Source: Betaproteobacteria bacterium (GTDB taxonomy: Bacteria > Pseudomonadota > Gammaproteobacteria > Burkholderiales > CAIKXV01). Taken from it: a stretch of 6,546 nucleotides of DNA. Positions 1 through 6,546 of this stretch are shown here, piece after piece (position 1 is the first letter of the stretch; the number at the start of each line of letters is the position of its first letter). The notes under the pieces are model-generated. The model did not search any database, was not told the DNA's origin, and saw nothing but the letters and a program-made list of their open reading frames with translations. The translations under genes were made by a program, and so were the position numbers. Where the stretch lies: the NCBI GenBank assembly GCA_947456915.1, contig CANGUQ010000218.1:1-6546 (forward strand), given 5' to 3'.

Positions 1-353
1 GCCTTGATCCCGCGCAGCGTCAGCAGATGCGCAGCGCGCGCCGACAGCGTGCTCCACTGGTCCCAGCAGTACACGACGACGGTCGAATCGGCTGGCAGCT
101 GGCGCCAGCGAACCTCGAGTTCCTCGACCGACAGCACCCGCGCGTCGGGCAGTGTCGTGCGCAGCATGCCCTTGGGGCTGTTGCGCACGTCGACCACGAT
201 CAGCCGGTCGCCCAGACGCTTGCGCAGCGCCACGAGCTCCGCCGGTTCGATCGACTTGACCGTATGAACACGCGAAGCGGATGAGGACGGGGCCTCACGC
301 TCCTGCCCAGCCACTGCCACACTGACTTCAAGACCACGCCACGAATTGAGCAT
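1..353 (-). CDS. Rhodanese-like domain protein, N-terminal part (runs off left edge)
   Basis: The minus strand carries an open frame of 117 codons beginning with ATG at 353 and still open at base 1, so the C-terminus is missing. The start is chosen because GAGG (plus-strand 360-363) lies 6 bases upstream; the frame stays open further upstream but that part does not look like protein. After a polar N-terminus of about 30 residues comes a rhodanese-type core: beta strand and DVR motif (LIVVDVRN, residues 51-58), then VVVYCWDQWST (92-102) with C96 in the position of the catalytic, persulfide-carrying cysteine. Rhodanese domains move sulfur between donors and thiophilic acceptors, usually in the cytoplasm. 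Two things are atypical: the usual GHIPGA segment is not recognisable, and the residue five after the cysteine, often Arg, is Ser101. The physiological acceptor is unknown. It is divergent from the TetR gene. Fold assignment is fairly sure; sulfurtransferase activity is inferred. Confidence 0.75.
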   Translation of the reverse strand, partial: MLNSWRGLEVSVAVAGQEREAPSSSASRVHTVKSIEPAELVALRKRLGDRLIVVDVRNSPKGMLRTTLPDARVLSVEELEVRWRQLPADSTVVVYCWDQWSTLSARAAHLLTLRGIK

Positions 354-592
354 TGTCGGCCTCGCAAATGAGACGGGAAAGGAAGGGGTGCTGTCGGGAA
401 ACACTGCTGCGACGGAACCGATCACCTGCCACCTCGTCCGGTGCCCAACCGCGGCACCGTGACCGCCCGGCTCGCGGGGGCGAGTGGCGGACAGGGGTGG
501 ACTGTTCGTGTCTTCTCGTCGACTTCGTTCAGTTGCTGTAAAACAGAGCTGACGCGGGAATTGTCCAGGGCATAAACACGGCAGTCGAAGTA

Positions 593-606
593 TGACCGGC
601 CAGTCA
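593..606. promoter_or_regulatory. Candidate TetR-type operator, 14-base near-palindrome
   Basis: TGACCGGCCAGTCA pairs with its own reverse complement at 12 of 14 positions; the only mismatch is the fifth-from-edge C/A pair. It lies 69 bases upstream of the TetR ATG, in the divergent spacer, where autoregulating TetR proteins usually bind. The size and GACC/GGTC-like half-sites fit TetR-family operators in general. No binding is shown by the sequence itself, and a 14-base imperfect palindrome can arise by chance in GC-rich DNA. Confidence 0.35.
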
Positions 607-625
607 CTTCTTGTACCATAAAGTT

Positions 626-641
626 CGGTGTCTAACCACCG
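626..641. promoter_or_regulatory. Inverted repeat upstream of TetR gene
   Basis: CGGTG and CACCG form perfect 5-base arms around the 6-base spacer TCTAAC. The centre lies about 40 bases before the TetR start, where a repressor could block transcription initiation or early elongation. It shares a CCGG-type core with the palindrome at 593-606 but is not a clean copy of it, so it may be a second, weaker site or a chance repeat. Confidence 0.25.
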
Positions 642-674
642 GTTCTCGACAATTTTCGGGCGGATCGCGATTTG

Positions 675-1271
675 ATGAGAATATCCTTTAAAAAACAACA
701 GTTTGAAGCTCGAGAAGACGCGATCCTCGACGCCGTCAACAGCCTTCTGGCGAAGAAGGGCTTCGATCTGATGACGATGGACGACGTCGCCGCCGAGGTC
801 GGGATTGCCAAGGGCAGCCTGTACAAGCACTTTTCGTCCAAGGAAAGTCTGGCTGCCGCCGCGCTGTGCCGGATGACTCGCGACACGCTGGACCTGCTGA
901 CGGAAATGGCGCCGGACATGGCGGCGATCGACAAGCTGAAGGGCACTCTGCGCTGGGCCCTGCAGCGGCGGCTGAAGGGGGCCGTACCGCATCTGCCGTC
1001 GACGAGCGTCGCGCTGCAGCGCAGCCTGATGCTCAACCTGACCTACATGCGCCTGATCATGAAGCTCAACGCCGAGCTGCGGCGGCTGGTGATCGCGGCG
1101 CAGAACGAGGGCGTTCTCGACCGCACGCTGCCGTGCGAGGTCATCCTGTACACGATCTACGCCCGCTCCTGCGATCCGACACTGGAGTACCTGCGCACCA
1201 GCGGGCGCTACGATGACGCGCAGACGGTCGATTACCTGGTACGGACCTGCTTCGACGGGCTGAACGGATAG
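675..1271 (+). CDS. TetR/AcrR-family transcriptional regulator
   Basis: A complete 198-residue protein, a normal TetR-family length. The N-terminal DNA-binding domain is clear: helix 1 around residues 11-29 (ending KKGFDLMTMDDVA), then the helix-turn-helix at about 34-53 with the family signature of a VAAEVGIAKGSLYKHF type and the following SKESL (55-59). The rest (about 70-198) is the helical ligand-binding and dimerisation domain, which I cannot link to a ligand. The start is ATG at 675; a TTG directly before it at 672 is also possible, and no strong Shine-Dalgarno is visible for either. The first codons (AGA ATA TCC TTT AAA AAA) are much richer in A/T than the rest of the gene. Such proteins repress their own or neighbouring promoters until a small molecule binds. 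The divergent rhodanese gene is the nearest candidate target; the convergent EamA gene cannot share its promoter. Confidence 0.93.
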   Translation: MRISFKKQQFEAREDAILDAVNSLLAKKGFDLMTMDDVAAEVGIAKGSLYKHFSSKESLAAAALCRMTRDTLDLLTEMAPDMAAIDKLKGTLRWALQRRLKGAVPHLPSTSVALQRSLMLNLTYMRLIMKLNAELRRLVIAAQNEGVLDRTLPCEVILYTIYARSCDPTLEYLRTSGRYDDAQTVDYLVRTCFDGLNG

Positions 1272-1395
1272 CGCCCTCGGCATCGACTGCCGCCGCCGCA
1301 GCCACGGCACTGCGGGAGGTCGTCGCAGGGGACGCGCGTCGCGACGCGTGTGTCATGCCGCCAGGTCGCCGTTGCGGCCCGGTCGACGCCGTGCA

Positions 1396-1440
1396 GAGGT
1401 GGCGTCGCTTCGTTCGAGGTACCCCTGCCGTCGCCACCTC
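1396..1440. terminator. Inverted repeat between convergent genes, possible bidirectional terminator
   Basis: GAGGTGGCG (1396-1404) and CGCCACCTC (1432-1440) are perfect 9-base arms; after one T/T mismatch, two further pairs extend the stem. The loop is about 21 bases. It sits between the 3' ends of the TetR gene and the EamA gene, where a terminator is expected. There is no run of T on either side, so it is not a textbook intrinsic terminator; it could instead protect the 3' ends or act together with Rho. Confidence 0.4.
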
Positions 1441-1451
1441 GCCCGCGGCTA

Positions 1452-1493
1452 GGCAGGCGGGCCTACGCCGCCGGCTTCGCCCCTCCGCCTGCC
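1452..1493. terminator. Inverted repeat spanning the stop codon of the EamA gene
   Basis: GGCAGGCGG (1452-1460) and CCGCCTGCC (1485-1493) are perfect 9-base arms with a 24-base loop that contains the EamA stop codon (TAG, 1465-1463 on the minus strand). In the EamA transcript this would fold over the last codons and the start of the 3' untranslated region. No T-tract follows it. It may contribute to transcript ending or stability together with the neighbouring repeat at 1396-1440. Confidence 0.3.
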
Positions 1494-2428
1494 AGGCGTG
1501 TCAGCAGGATGCCGAAAAAGATGAGGGCGATCCCGACCACGTGGAACATTTCCATCGTCTCGCCCAGAAACAGCCATCCCAGCATGGGCGTATAGACGGG
1601 CATCAGGTACATGAACGGTCCGGTGCGGCTCGCCCCGAGCACCTGTACCCCCCGGTTCCAGCAGGCGTAGGCGAGCACCGTCGAGCACAGGCCGATGTAG
1701 AACACGCTTGCCACGACCGGGGCCGACCAGATGACGCGCTGTCCGAGGCCGTACTCCACCAGTGCGACCGGCGCTGAGCAGGCGGCACCGAACACGCTGA
1801 TCGCCCAGAGCAGCGTCATCGGACGCAGTTCCGCCGGCCGCCAGCGCAGGCAGATCGTGTAGACCGCCCAGCTGAACGTGCCGAGCAGGATCCACAGGTC
1901 GCCGACGTTGAGTACCCAGCGGATCAGCGTCGCGGGTTCGCCGCGCGTCATGATGCACACCGCTCCCGCCATCGACACCACCACCCCCGCCACGACCAGC
2001 GACGTCAGACGCTCCCCGAGCATCACCCAGGCAATCAGCAGGATGAACACCGGCGTGATGGCATTGAGCAGCGAAGCCGTGGTCGCAGTCGTGGTCTGCA
2101 GCCCGAGATAGACCGGCATGTGCTGGAGCACGCTCGCCAGCAGCCCCAGCAGCAGCAGGATGCCCCAGTGCCGCCGCACGTGCGGCAGCGCCCGGCCGAG
2201 GTCGCGCGCGCACAGCAGCGACAGCGCGAGCGCGGCGATCAGCCAGCGCGCGAAGGTGAGCCCGCCCGGGGGCGCGTCGAGGCGGATCATCCGGCCGATC
2301 ACCCAGTTGCCGGCCCACAGCAGCACGCCGAAGGCGAGCAGCGCGACCGCGACCGCCACCTCGCGCGAGGCGCCGCGGCCCTCCCCGTCGCCGCTCACCG
2401 GCGACCGGGCGGCACCGGGATCCGGCAC
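1463..2428 (-). CDS. EamA/DMT-superfamily transporter, 10 predicted membrane helices
   Basis: A complete protein of 321 residues that starts with GTG at 2428; a GAGGTG (plus-strand 2437-2442) stands 8 bases upstream and supports this start. After about 22 polar residues there are ten hydrophobic segments, roughly at 24-46, 56-74, 88-110, 118-138, 141-160, 174-195, 203-225, 233-256, 270-288 and 294-311. The two halves repeat, as in all EamA proteins: compare ITPVFILLIAWVMLGE (124-139) with MPVYTPMLGWLFLGE (276-290). Family members sit in the inner membrane and export or exchange amino acids, metabolites or drugs; sequence alone does not tell the substrate. It lies 72 bases after the M24 gene on the same strand and in the same reading frame, so the two are probably one transcript. 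This suggests that it moves the substrate or product of that enzyme, or is an exporter for a related compound. Family is certain; substrate is unknown. Confidence 0.92.
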   Translation of the reverse strand: MPDPGAARSPVSGDGEGRGASREVAVAVALLAFGVLLWAGNWVIGRMIRLDAPPGGLTFARWLIAALALSLLCARDLGRALPHVRRHWGILLLLGLLASVLQHMPVYLGLQTTTATTASLLNAITPVFILLIAWVMLGERLTSLVVAGVVVSMAGAVCIMTRGEPATLIRWVLNVGDLWILLGTFSWAVYTICLRWRPAELRPMTLLWAISVFGAACSAPVALVEYGLGQRVIWSAPVVASVFYIGLCSTVLAYACWNRGVQVLGASRTGPFMYLMPVYTPMLGWLFLGETMEMFHVVGIALIFFGILLTRLAGGGAKPAA

Positions 2429-2500
2429 GCGGACAGCACCTCGCCTGCGGCCGCGTCGCGCGCTGCGGTTCGAACCCGGGGGCAGTACGCCGCGCGTCGT

Positions 2501-3703
2501 TCAGTCGACACGGAAGAAGCCGCGTGGCGCCCGGTGCAGGCTCTCGCAGCCATCGGCAGTGACGCGCACCAGTTCGCCCACCTGGACCCCGGCGGTGTGC
2601 GCGCGGTCGATGACGTTGGGCTGTATCACCACCGTCATGTTCTCGGCGAGCACGATATCCGGCAGCGGGCCGGCCGGCCGGCTGCGGGTGCCCAGGATCG
2701 GCTGGAAGTAGCCGCCGCCGAAACCGTGGACGAGGTCGTCGCAGATGGTGAAGCCGCGCGCCTCGATCACCGAGGCGGCCTCGACGATCTCCTCCATCGT
2801 GCAGCCCGGGCGCATCACCGAAGTCACCGCGTCGTAGGCGGCCTCCGCCGTATCGAACAGGTCGCGATAGAGCGGCGTGGGTTCGGCGCCCACCGCGAAC
2901 GTGCGCAGCACCTGCCCGCCGTAGTCCCAGAACACGCCGGTGATCTCGGTGAACACGCAGTCGCCGGCACGCACGACGCGGTTCATCGGATGCTGGCGCG
3001 GAATGAAGCAGTCGGGCGACGCCATCTGAGTCACCCCGAAGTAGTGGATGAACGTGGTGCCGCCGAACGGAACGTAGGCGCGCTCGGCGATGTCGCCCAG
3101 TTCGCGCTCGTTGAGCCCCGGACGAAGCTCGCGGTGCAGCGCGCTGATCGAAGCGTCGCTGAACGCGGCACCGATGCGCAGCCAGTCGATCTCCTCCTCG
3201 GACTTGGTCAGACGCAGGCGGCTGTACGCCGGATTCAGGTCGACGATGTCCGCGAACGCCGCGGCGAGCTTGCGGTACTTGCCGAAATTGAACACGCCCA
3301 TCACGCCGACGCGCTTCGCGCCCCGGCGTCGAAGCTCGGCGATCGCCTTGTCCACGCCGCGGTGCTCGCCCCACTCCACGTCACATTCCCACGCGAGTTG
3401 CCGGGCGAGCGGCACGTGATTCACCCACTCGACGTACATCCGCGGCCGCTCGCGCGCATCGAACACGATGATCTGCTCGTTGGTCGTCACCCAGCCGGTG
3501 AGCCACGATATGCCCGTGCCCGCGCGCTGCTCGCCGCACACCAGCAGCTGGTCGATCTCGTGCTGGCGCATCAGCGCCACCAGTGCCTCGCGCCGGCGGC
3601 GCATCTCGGCTTCGGAGAAACGGGGAAACGGCTGATCGAGGATGGCCTGCAGCCTGGGGTCGAGTTCGAGCTGCGCGCTGTCGGCAGGTTCGCGGCGGGA
3701 CAT
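2501..3703 (-). CDS. M24-family (creatinase/aminopeptidase P fold) hydrolase with degenerate metal site
   Basis: A complete protein of 400 residues. The first about 160 residues match a creatinase-type N-terminal domain and about 175-390 the pita-bread M24 domain. Comparing from memory with E. coli aminopeptidase P (ligands D260, D271, H354, E383, E406), the landmark segments line up: VFTEITGVFWDYGGQVLRTF (251-270), VHGFGGGYF (325-333), VIQPN (359-363) and GVQVGELVRVT (372-382 approximately). The equivalents of the ligands are E253, Q264, H326, Q361 and G376, so only the histidine is kept and one Asp becomes Glu. H220 and H238 remain as possible catalytic histidines. Loss of metal ligands is known in creatinase, which has a similar length (about 403 residues) and hydrolyses a C-N bond without metal. 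The enzyme is probably cytoplasmic, with no signal peptide. It is co-directional with the EamA gene and divergent from a Bug receptor. Substrate is unknown; alternatives are a creatinase-like or ectoine-hydrolase-like amidohydrolase, or a non-catalytic protein. Confidence 0.88.
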   Translation of the reverse strand: MSRREPADSAQLELDPRLQAILDQPFPRFSEAEMRRRREALVALMRQHEIDQLLVCGEQRAGTGISWLTGWVTTNEQIIVFDARERPRMYVEWVNHVPLARQLAWECDVEWGEHRGVDKAIAELRRRGAKRVGVMGVFNFGKYRKLAAAFADIVDLNPAYSRLRLTKSEEEIDWLRIGAAFSDASISALHRELRPGLNERELGDIAERAYVPFGGTTFIHYFGVTQMASPDCFIPRQHPMNRVVRAGDCVFTEITGVFWDYGGQVLRTFAVGAEPTPLYRDLFDTAEAAYDAVTSVMRPGCTMEEIVEAASVIEARGFTICDDLVHGFGGGYFQPILGTRSRPAGPLPDIVLAENMTVVIQPNVIDRAHTAGVQVGELVRVTADGCESLHRAPRGFFRVD

Positions 3704-3708
3704 GGGGA

Positions 3709-3712
3709 CTCC
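3709..3712 (-). promoter_or_regulatory. Ribosome binding site that fixes the M24 start
   Basis: On the minus strand GGAG lies 5 bases before ATG at 3703. The frame is open for 36 more codons upstream to 3811, but that extension is Arg/Ala-rich, without family similarity, and has no comparable site, so the 400-residue form is preferred. Confidence 0.6.
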
Positions 3713-3788
3713 GGAGGTACGAGGAAGTGCTCGGACATCGTCGCAGCGGCCGGGCGCGCGGCGCGCAGCGCGGCGTGGGCCGGCGCGA

Positions 3789-3809
3789 GAGCGGCAGCGA
3801 GCGCCGCTC
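3789..3809. promoter_or_regulatory. Inverted repeat in divergent spacer, candidate operator
   Basis: GAGCGGC (3789-3795) and GCCGCTC (3803-3809) are perfect 7-base arms around 7 bases. It lies in the 155-base spacer shared by the M24 and Bug genes, immediately before a -10-like box at 3817-3822, so a protein bound here could affect both divergent promoters. The spacer is very GC-rich, which makes chance repeats more likely; no regulator gene is adjacent. Confidence 0.3.
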
Positions 3810-3816
3810 AACCCGA

Positions 3817-3822
3817 TAGAAT
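3817..3822 (+). promoter_or_regulatory. Possible -10 element for the Bug receptor gene
   Basis: TAGAAT matches the sigma-70 -10 consensus at 5 of 6 positions and lies 37 bases before the ATG at 3859. No good -35 box is found at 16-18 bases upstream (the place is occupied by GCAGCG-like sequence inside the inverted repeat), so the call is tentative; an activator may be needed. Confidence 0.3.
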
Positions 3823-3858
3823 GCGCGACTTGTCCACCACCGATGGTAGCGATCTTCG

Positions 3859-4872
3859 ATGAGTCCTGCGGCCAGCACGTCCTTGCATCACGTCGTCACC
3901 CGCGTGCGCCGCGGCAGCGGCGTCGCCGCAGCGCTGTTCGGCGCCGCGCTCTGCGCCGCTGCGCACGCACAGTCGTGGCCGGCGCGGCCGGTGCGCCTGG
4001 TGCACGGCTTTGCCCCCGGCAGCGCGATCGACGTGTCGAGCCGGCCGCTCGCGGCGCTGCTCTCCGAACAGCTCGGCCAGACGTTCTCCGTCGAGCCGCG
4101 ACCGGGGGCGACCGGCCAGCTCGCCAACGAGTTCGTGGCCAGAGCGGCAGCCGACGGCTACACGCTGCTGGCTGCACCGGGCACCTCGCTGACTGCCGCC
4201 CCGCATCTGCAGAAGGCGCCCTACGATTCGCTGCGCGATTTTGCGCCGGTCGCGATGACCACCGCGTTCTCGTTCCTGCTGGTCGCGCATCCGGCGGTAC
4301 CGGCGAAGACCGCGCGCGATCTGATCGCGCTCGCGCGCGCCCGCCCCGGCTATCTCACCTACGGCTCCACCGGCGTGGGCAGCGGCTTTCATCTGGCGGG
4401 GGAACTGTTCAGCTCGCTCGCCAGCGTGAAGCTCGTGCACGTCCCCTACCGCGGCGGCGGCAGCGCGGCGATTCCCGACCTGCTCAGCGGTCGCGTCGAT
4501 CTGATGTGGGACAGTTTCGGTACCGTGCGTGCGCAGGTGCTGGCGGGCAAGCTGCGCGCGATCGGCGTCACCGGCACCACGCGCATCGCCGCGCTGCCGG
4601 ACGTGCCGACCATTGCCGAGAGCGGGCTGCCCGGCTACGACCTCGTGGGCTGGCACGGCATCCTCGCGCCGGCAGGAACCCCGCGCGAGGTGATCGATCG
4701 TCTGAACACGACGATCAACCGCACGCTCGACCGTTCCGATCTGCGCGCGTCCTGGGCACAGCAGGGCTTCGACACGCCGCAGCTCGGGAGCGAGCAGTTC
4801 GCGCAGCGCATGCGCCGCGACTTCGAGGCCTACGGCAAGCTGATCAAGGCGATCGGGCTGCAGGCGCAGTGA
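3859..4872 (+). CDS. Bug/TctC-family periplasmic solute-binding receptor
   Basis: A complete 337-residue protein, slightly longer than usual for the family (about 320-330). Residues 1-37 look like a Sec signal peptide: Arg at 15, 17 and 18, hydrophobic stretch 22-35, cleavage after AHA (35-37), leaving a mature N-terminus of QSWPARPVRL, the typical Bug opening. Family landmarks follow in order: FAPGSAIDVSSR (51-62) with D58 in the ligand-binding loop, PGATGQ (82-87), DGYTLL (99-104), YGSTGVGSGFHLAGELF, VPYRGGGSAAIPDLLSGRVD, and WHGILAPAGTP. These proteins catch a carboxylate or related solute in the periplasm, as part of tripartite tricarboxylate transport or for sensing. No TctA/TctB membrane genes are in the window, so this is probably an orphan receptor, a common state in Burkholderiales. 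No strong Shine-Dalgarno is seen before the ATG (GGTAG about 10 bases upstream). Family is sure, ligand unknown. The usual GG in the first loop is GS here (54-55). Confidence 0.95.
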   Translation: MSPAASTSLHHVVTRVRRGSGVAAALFGAALCAAAHAQSWPARPVRLVHGFAPGSAIDVSSRPLAALLSEQLGQTFSVEPRPGATGQLANEFVARAAADGYTLLAAPGTSLTAAPHLQKAPYDSLRDFAPVAMTTAFSFLLVAHPAVPAKTARDLIALARARPGYLTYGSTGVGSGFHLAGELFSSLASVKLVHVPYRGGGSAAIPDLLSGRVDLMWDSFGTVRAQVLAGKLRAIGVTGTTRIAALPDVPTIAESGLPGYDLVGWHGILAPAGTPREVIDRLNTTINRTLDRSDLRASWAQQGFDTPQLGSEQFAQRMRRDFEAYGKLIKAIGLQAQ

Positions 4873-4885
4873 GCGTCGCTGACGC
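4873..4885 (+). repeat. Small hairpin directly after the Bug stop codon
   Basis: GCGTC-GCT-GACGC forms a perfect 5-base stem with a 3-base loop beginning one base after the TGA (4870-4872). No T-tract follows. It may stabilise the 3' end of the transcript or be chance. Confidence 0.25.
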
Positions 4886-4910
4886 ACTGCGGTCGCGCGC
4901 ACACGGCCAC

Positions 4911-4927
4911 GCCGCGCTGCGCGCGGC
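4911..4927 (+). terminator. GC-rich hairpin between Bug and uup genes
   Basis: GCCGCGC-TGC-GCGCGGC is a perfect 7-base stem with a 3-base loop, 38 bases after the Bug stop and 55 bases before the uup start. The stem is very stable but is followed by ACACCCGC instead of a run of T, so it is at best a partial or Rho-assisted terminator. The 109-base gap around it otherwise shows nothing beyond the uup ribosome binding site. Confidence 0.3.
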
Positions 4928-4981
4928 ACACCCGCGCGCACGATCGCCCGGCGTCGCAGTCCGATGCAGCAGGTGGCTGCG

Positions 4982-6546
<1,565 letters not shown>

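Larger units (their letters stand above)
354..674. other. Divergent intergenic region between rhodanese and TetR genes
   Basis: About 320 bases without a convincing gene. It must hold the promoters of both divergent genes. Its right half is less GC-rich than the surrounding coding DNA. It contains two short inverted repeats (593-606 and 626-641), listed separately, and a small hairpin CTGT-AAA-ACAG at 536-546. A weak promoter-like pair for the rhodanese gene is TGGACA (minus strand, 567-562) and TTTTAC (543-538) with an 18-base spacer; another is GGTACA (617-612) with CATACT (594-589) and a 17-base spacer. None is strong enough to call as a promoter. Confidence 0.5.

Noticed and set aside
422..619. 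A 65-codon minus-strand frame in the spacer between rhodanese and TetR genes
   Set aside because: The first 40 residues look somewhat protein-like, but there is no ribosome binding site before its ATG, no known similarity and a Pro/Arg/Gly-rich tail; conservation in relatives would be needed to accept it.
1449..3374. A 641-codon minus-strand frame overlapping the M24 and EamA genes
   Set aside because: Both overlapped genes have clear family motifs in another frame; this product is Arg/Gly/Ala-rich and low in complexity.
3740..3785. GCGCGC-rich repeat-like stretch in the Bug/M24 spacer
   Set aside because: It contains a GCGCGC-G-GCGCGC near-palindrome, but this is low-complexity GC sequence and probably chance.
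2120..3862. A 580-codon plus-strand frame opposite the M24 gene
   Set aside because: Antisense shadow with a composition typical of such frames and no domain; the M24 frame explains the region.

Overview
The window reads as ordinary chromosomal DNA from a high-GC Gram-negative bacterium. The most likely source is a betaproteobacterium of the Burkholderiales type. The pointers are strong G/C bias at third codon positions, a periplasmic tricarboxylate-receptor protein of the Bug/TctC family (a family greatly expanded in Burkholderiales), and a Uup-type ABC-F ATPase. This is an inference from gene content and base composition, not a species identification.

Layout from left to right: (1) the 5' part of a rhodanese-domain gene on the minus strand, cut by the window edge (353 down to 1). 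(2) A non-coding stretch of about 320 bases (354-674) between divergent genes, carrying two short palindromes that are candidate operators. (3) A TetR-family repressor gene on the plus strand (675-1271). (4) A convergent gap (1272-1462) with one inverted repeat, and a second that overlaps the end of the next gene. (5) On the minus strand, an M24-family hydrolase gene (3703-2501) followed by an EamA/DMT-family transporter gene (2428-1463), probably co-transcribed. (6) A 155-base divergent spacer (3704-3858) with an inverted repeat beside a possible -10 box. (7) On the plus strand, a secreted Bug/TctC solute-binding protein (3859-4872). (8) A 109-base gap with small hairpins. (9) A uup gene (4982 to the right edge), truncated by the window.

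Genes 5 to 7 form a plausible small-molecule module: a periplasmic binding protein, a divergently read cytoplasmic amidohydrolase/peptidase-fold enzyme, and a membrane exporter or importer. The M24 protein is the most unusual item. Four of the five residues that bind the dinuclear metal centre in aminopeptidase P relatives appear replaced, so it may act without metal (as creatinase does) or may have changed function. I see no CRISPR array, tRNA, rRNA, insertion sequence or phage gene, and no clear evidence of a wholly new system.
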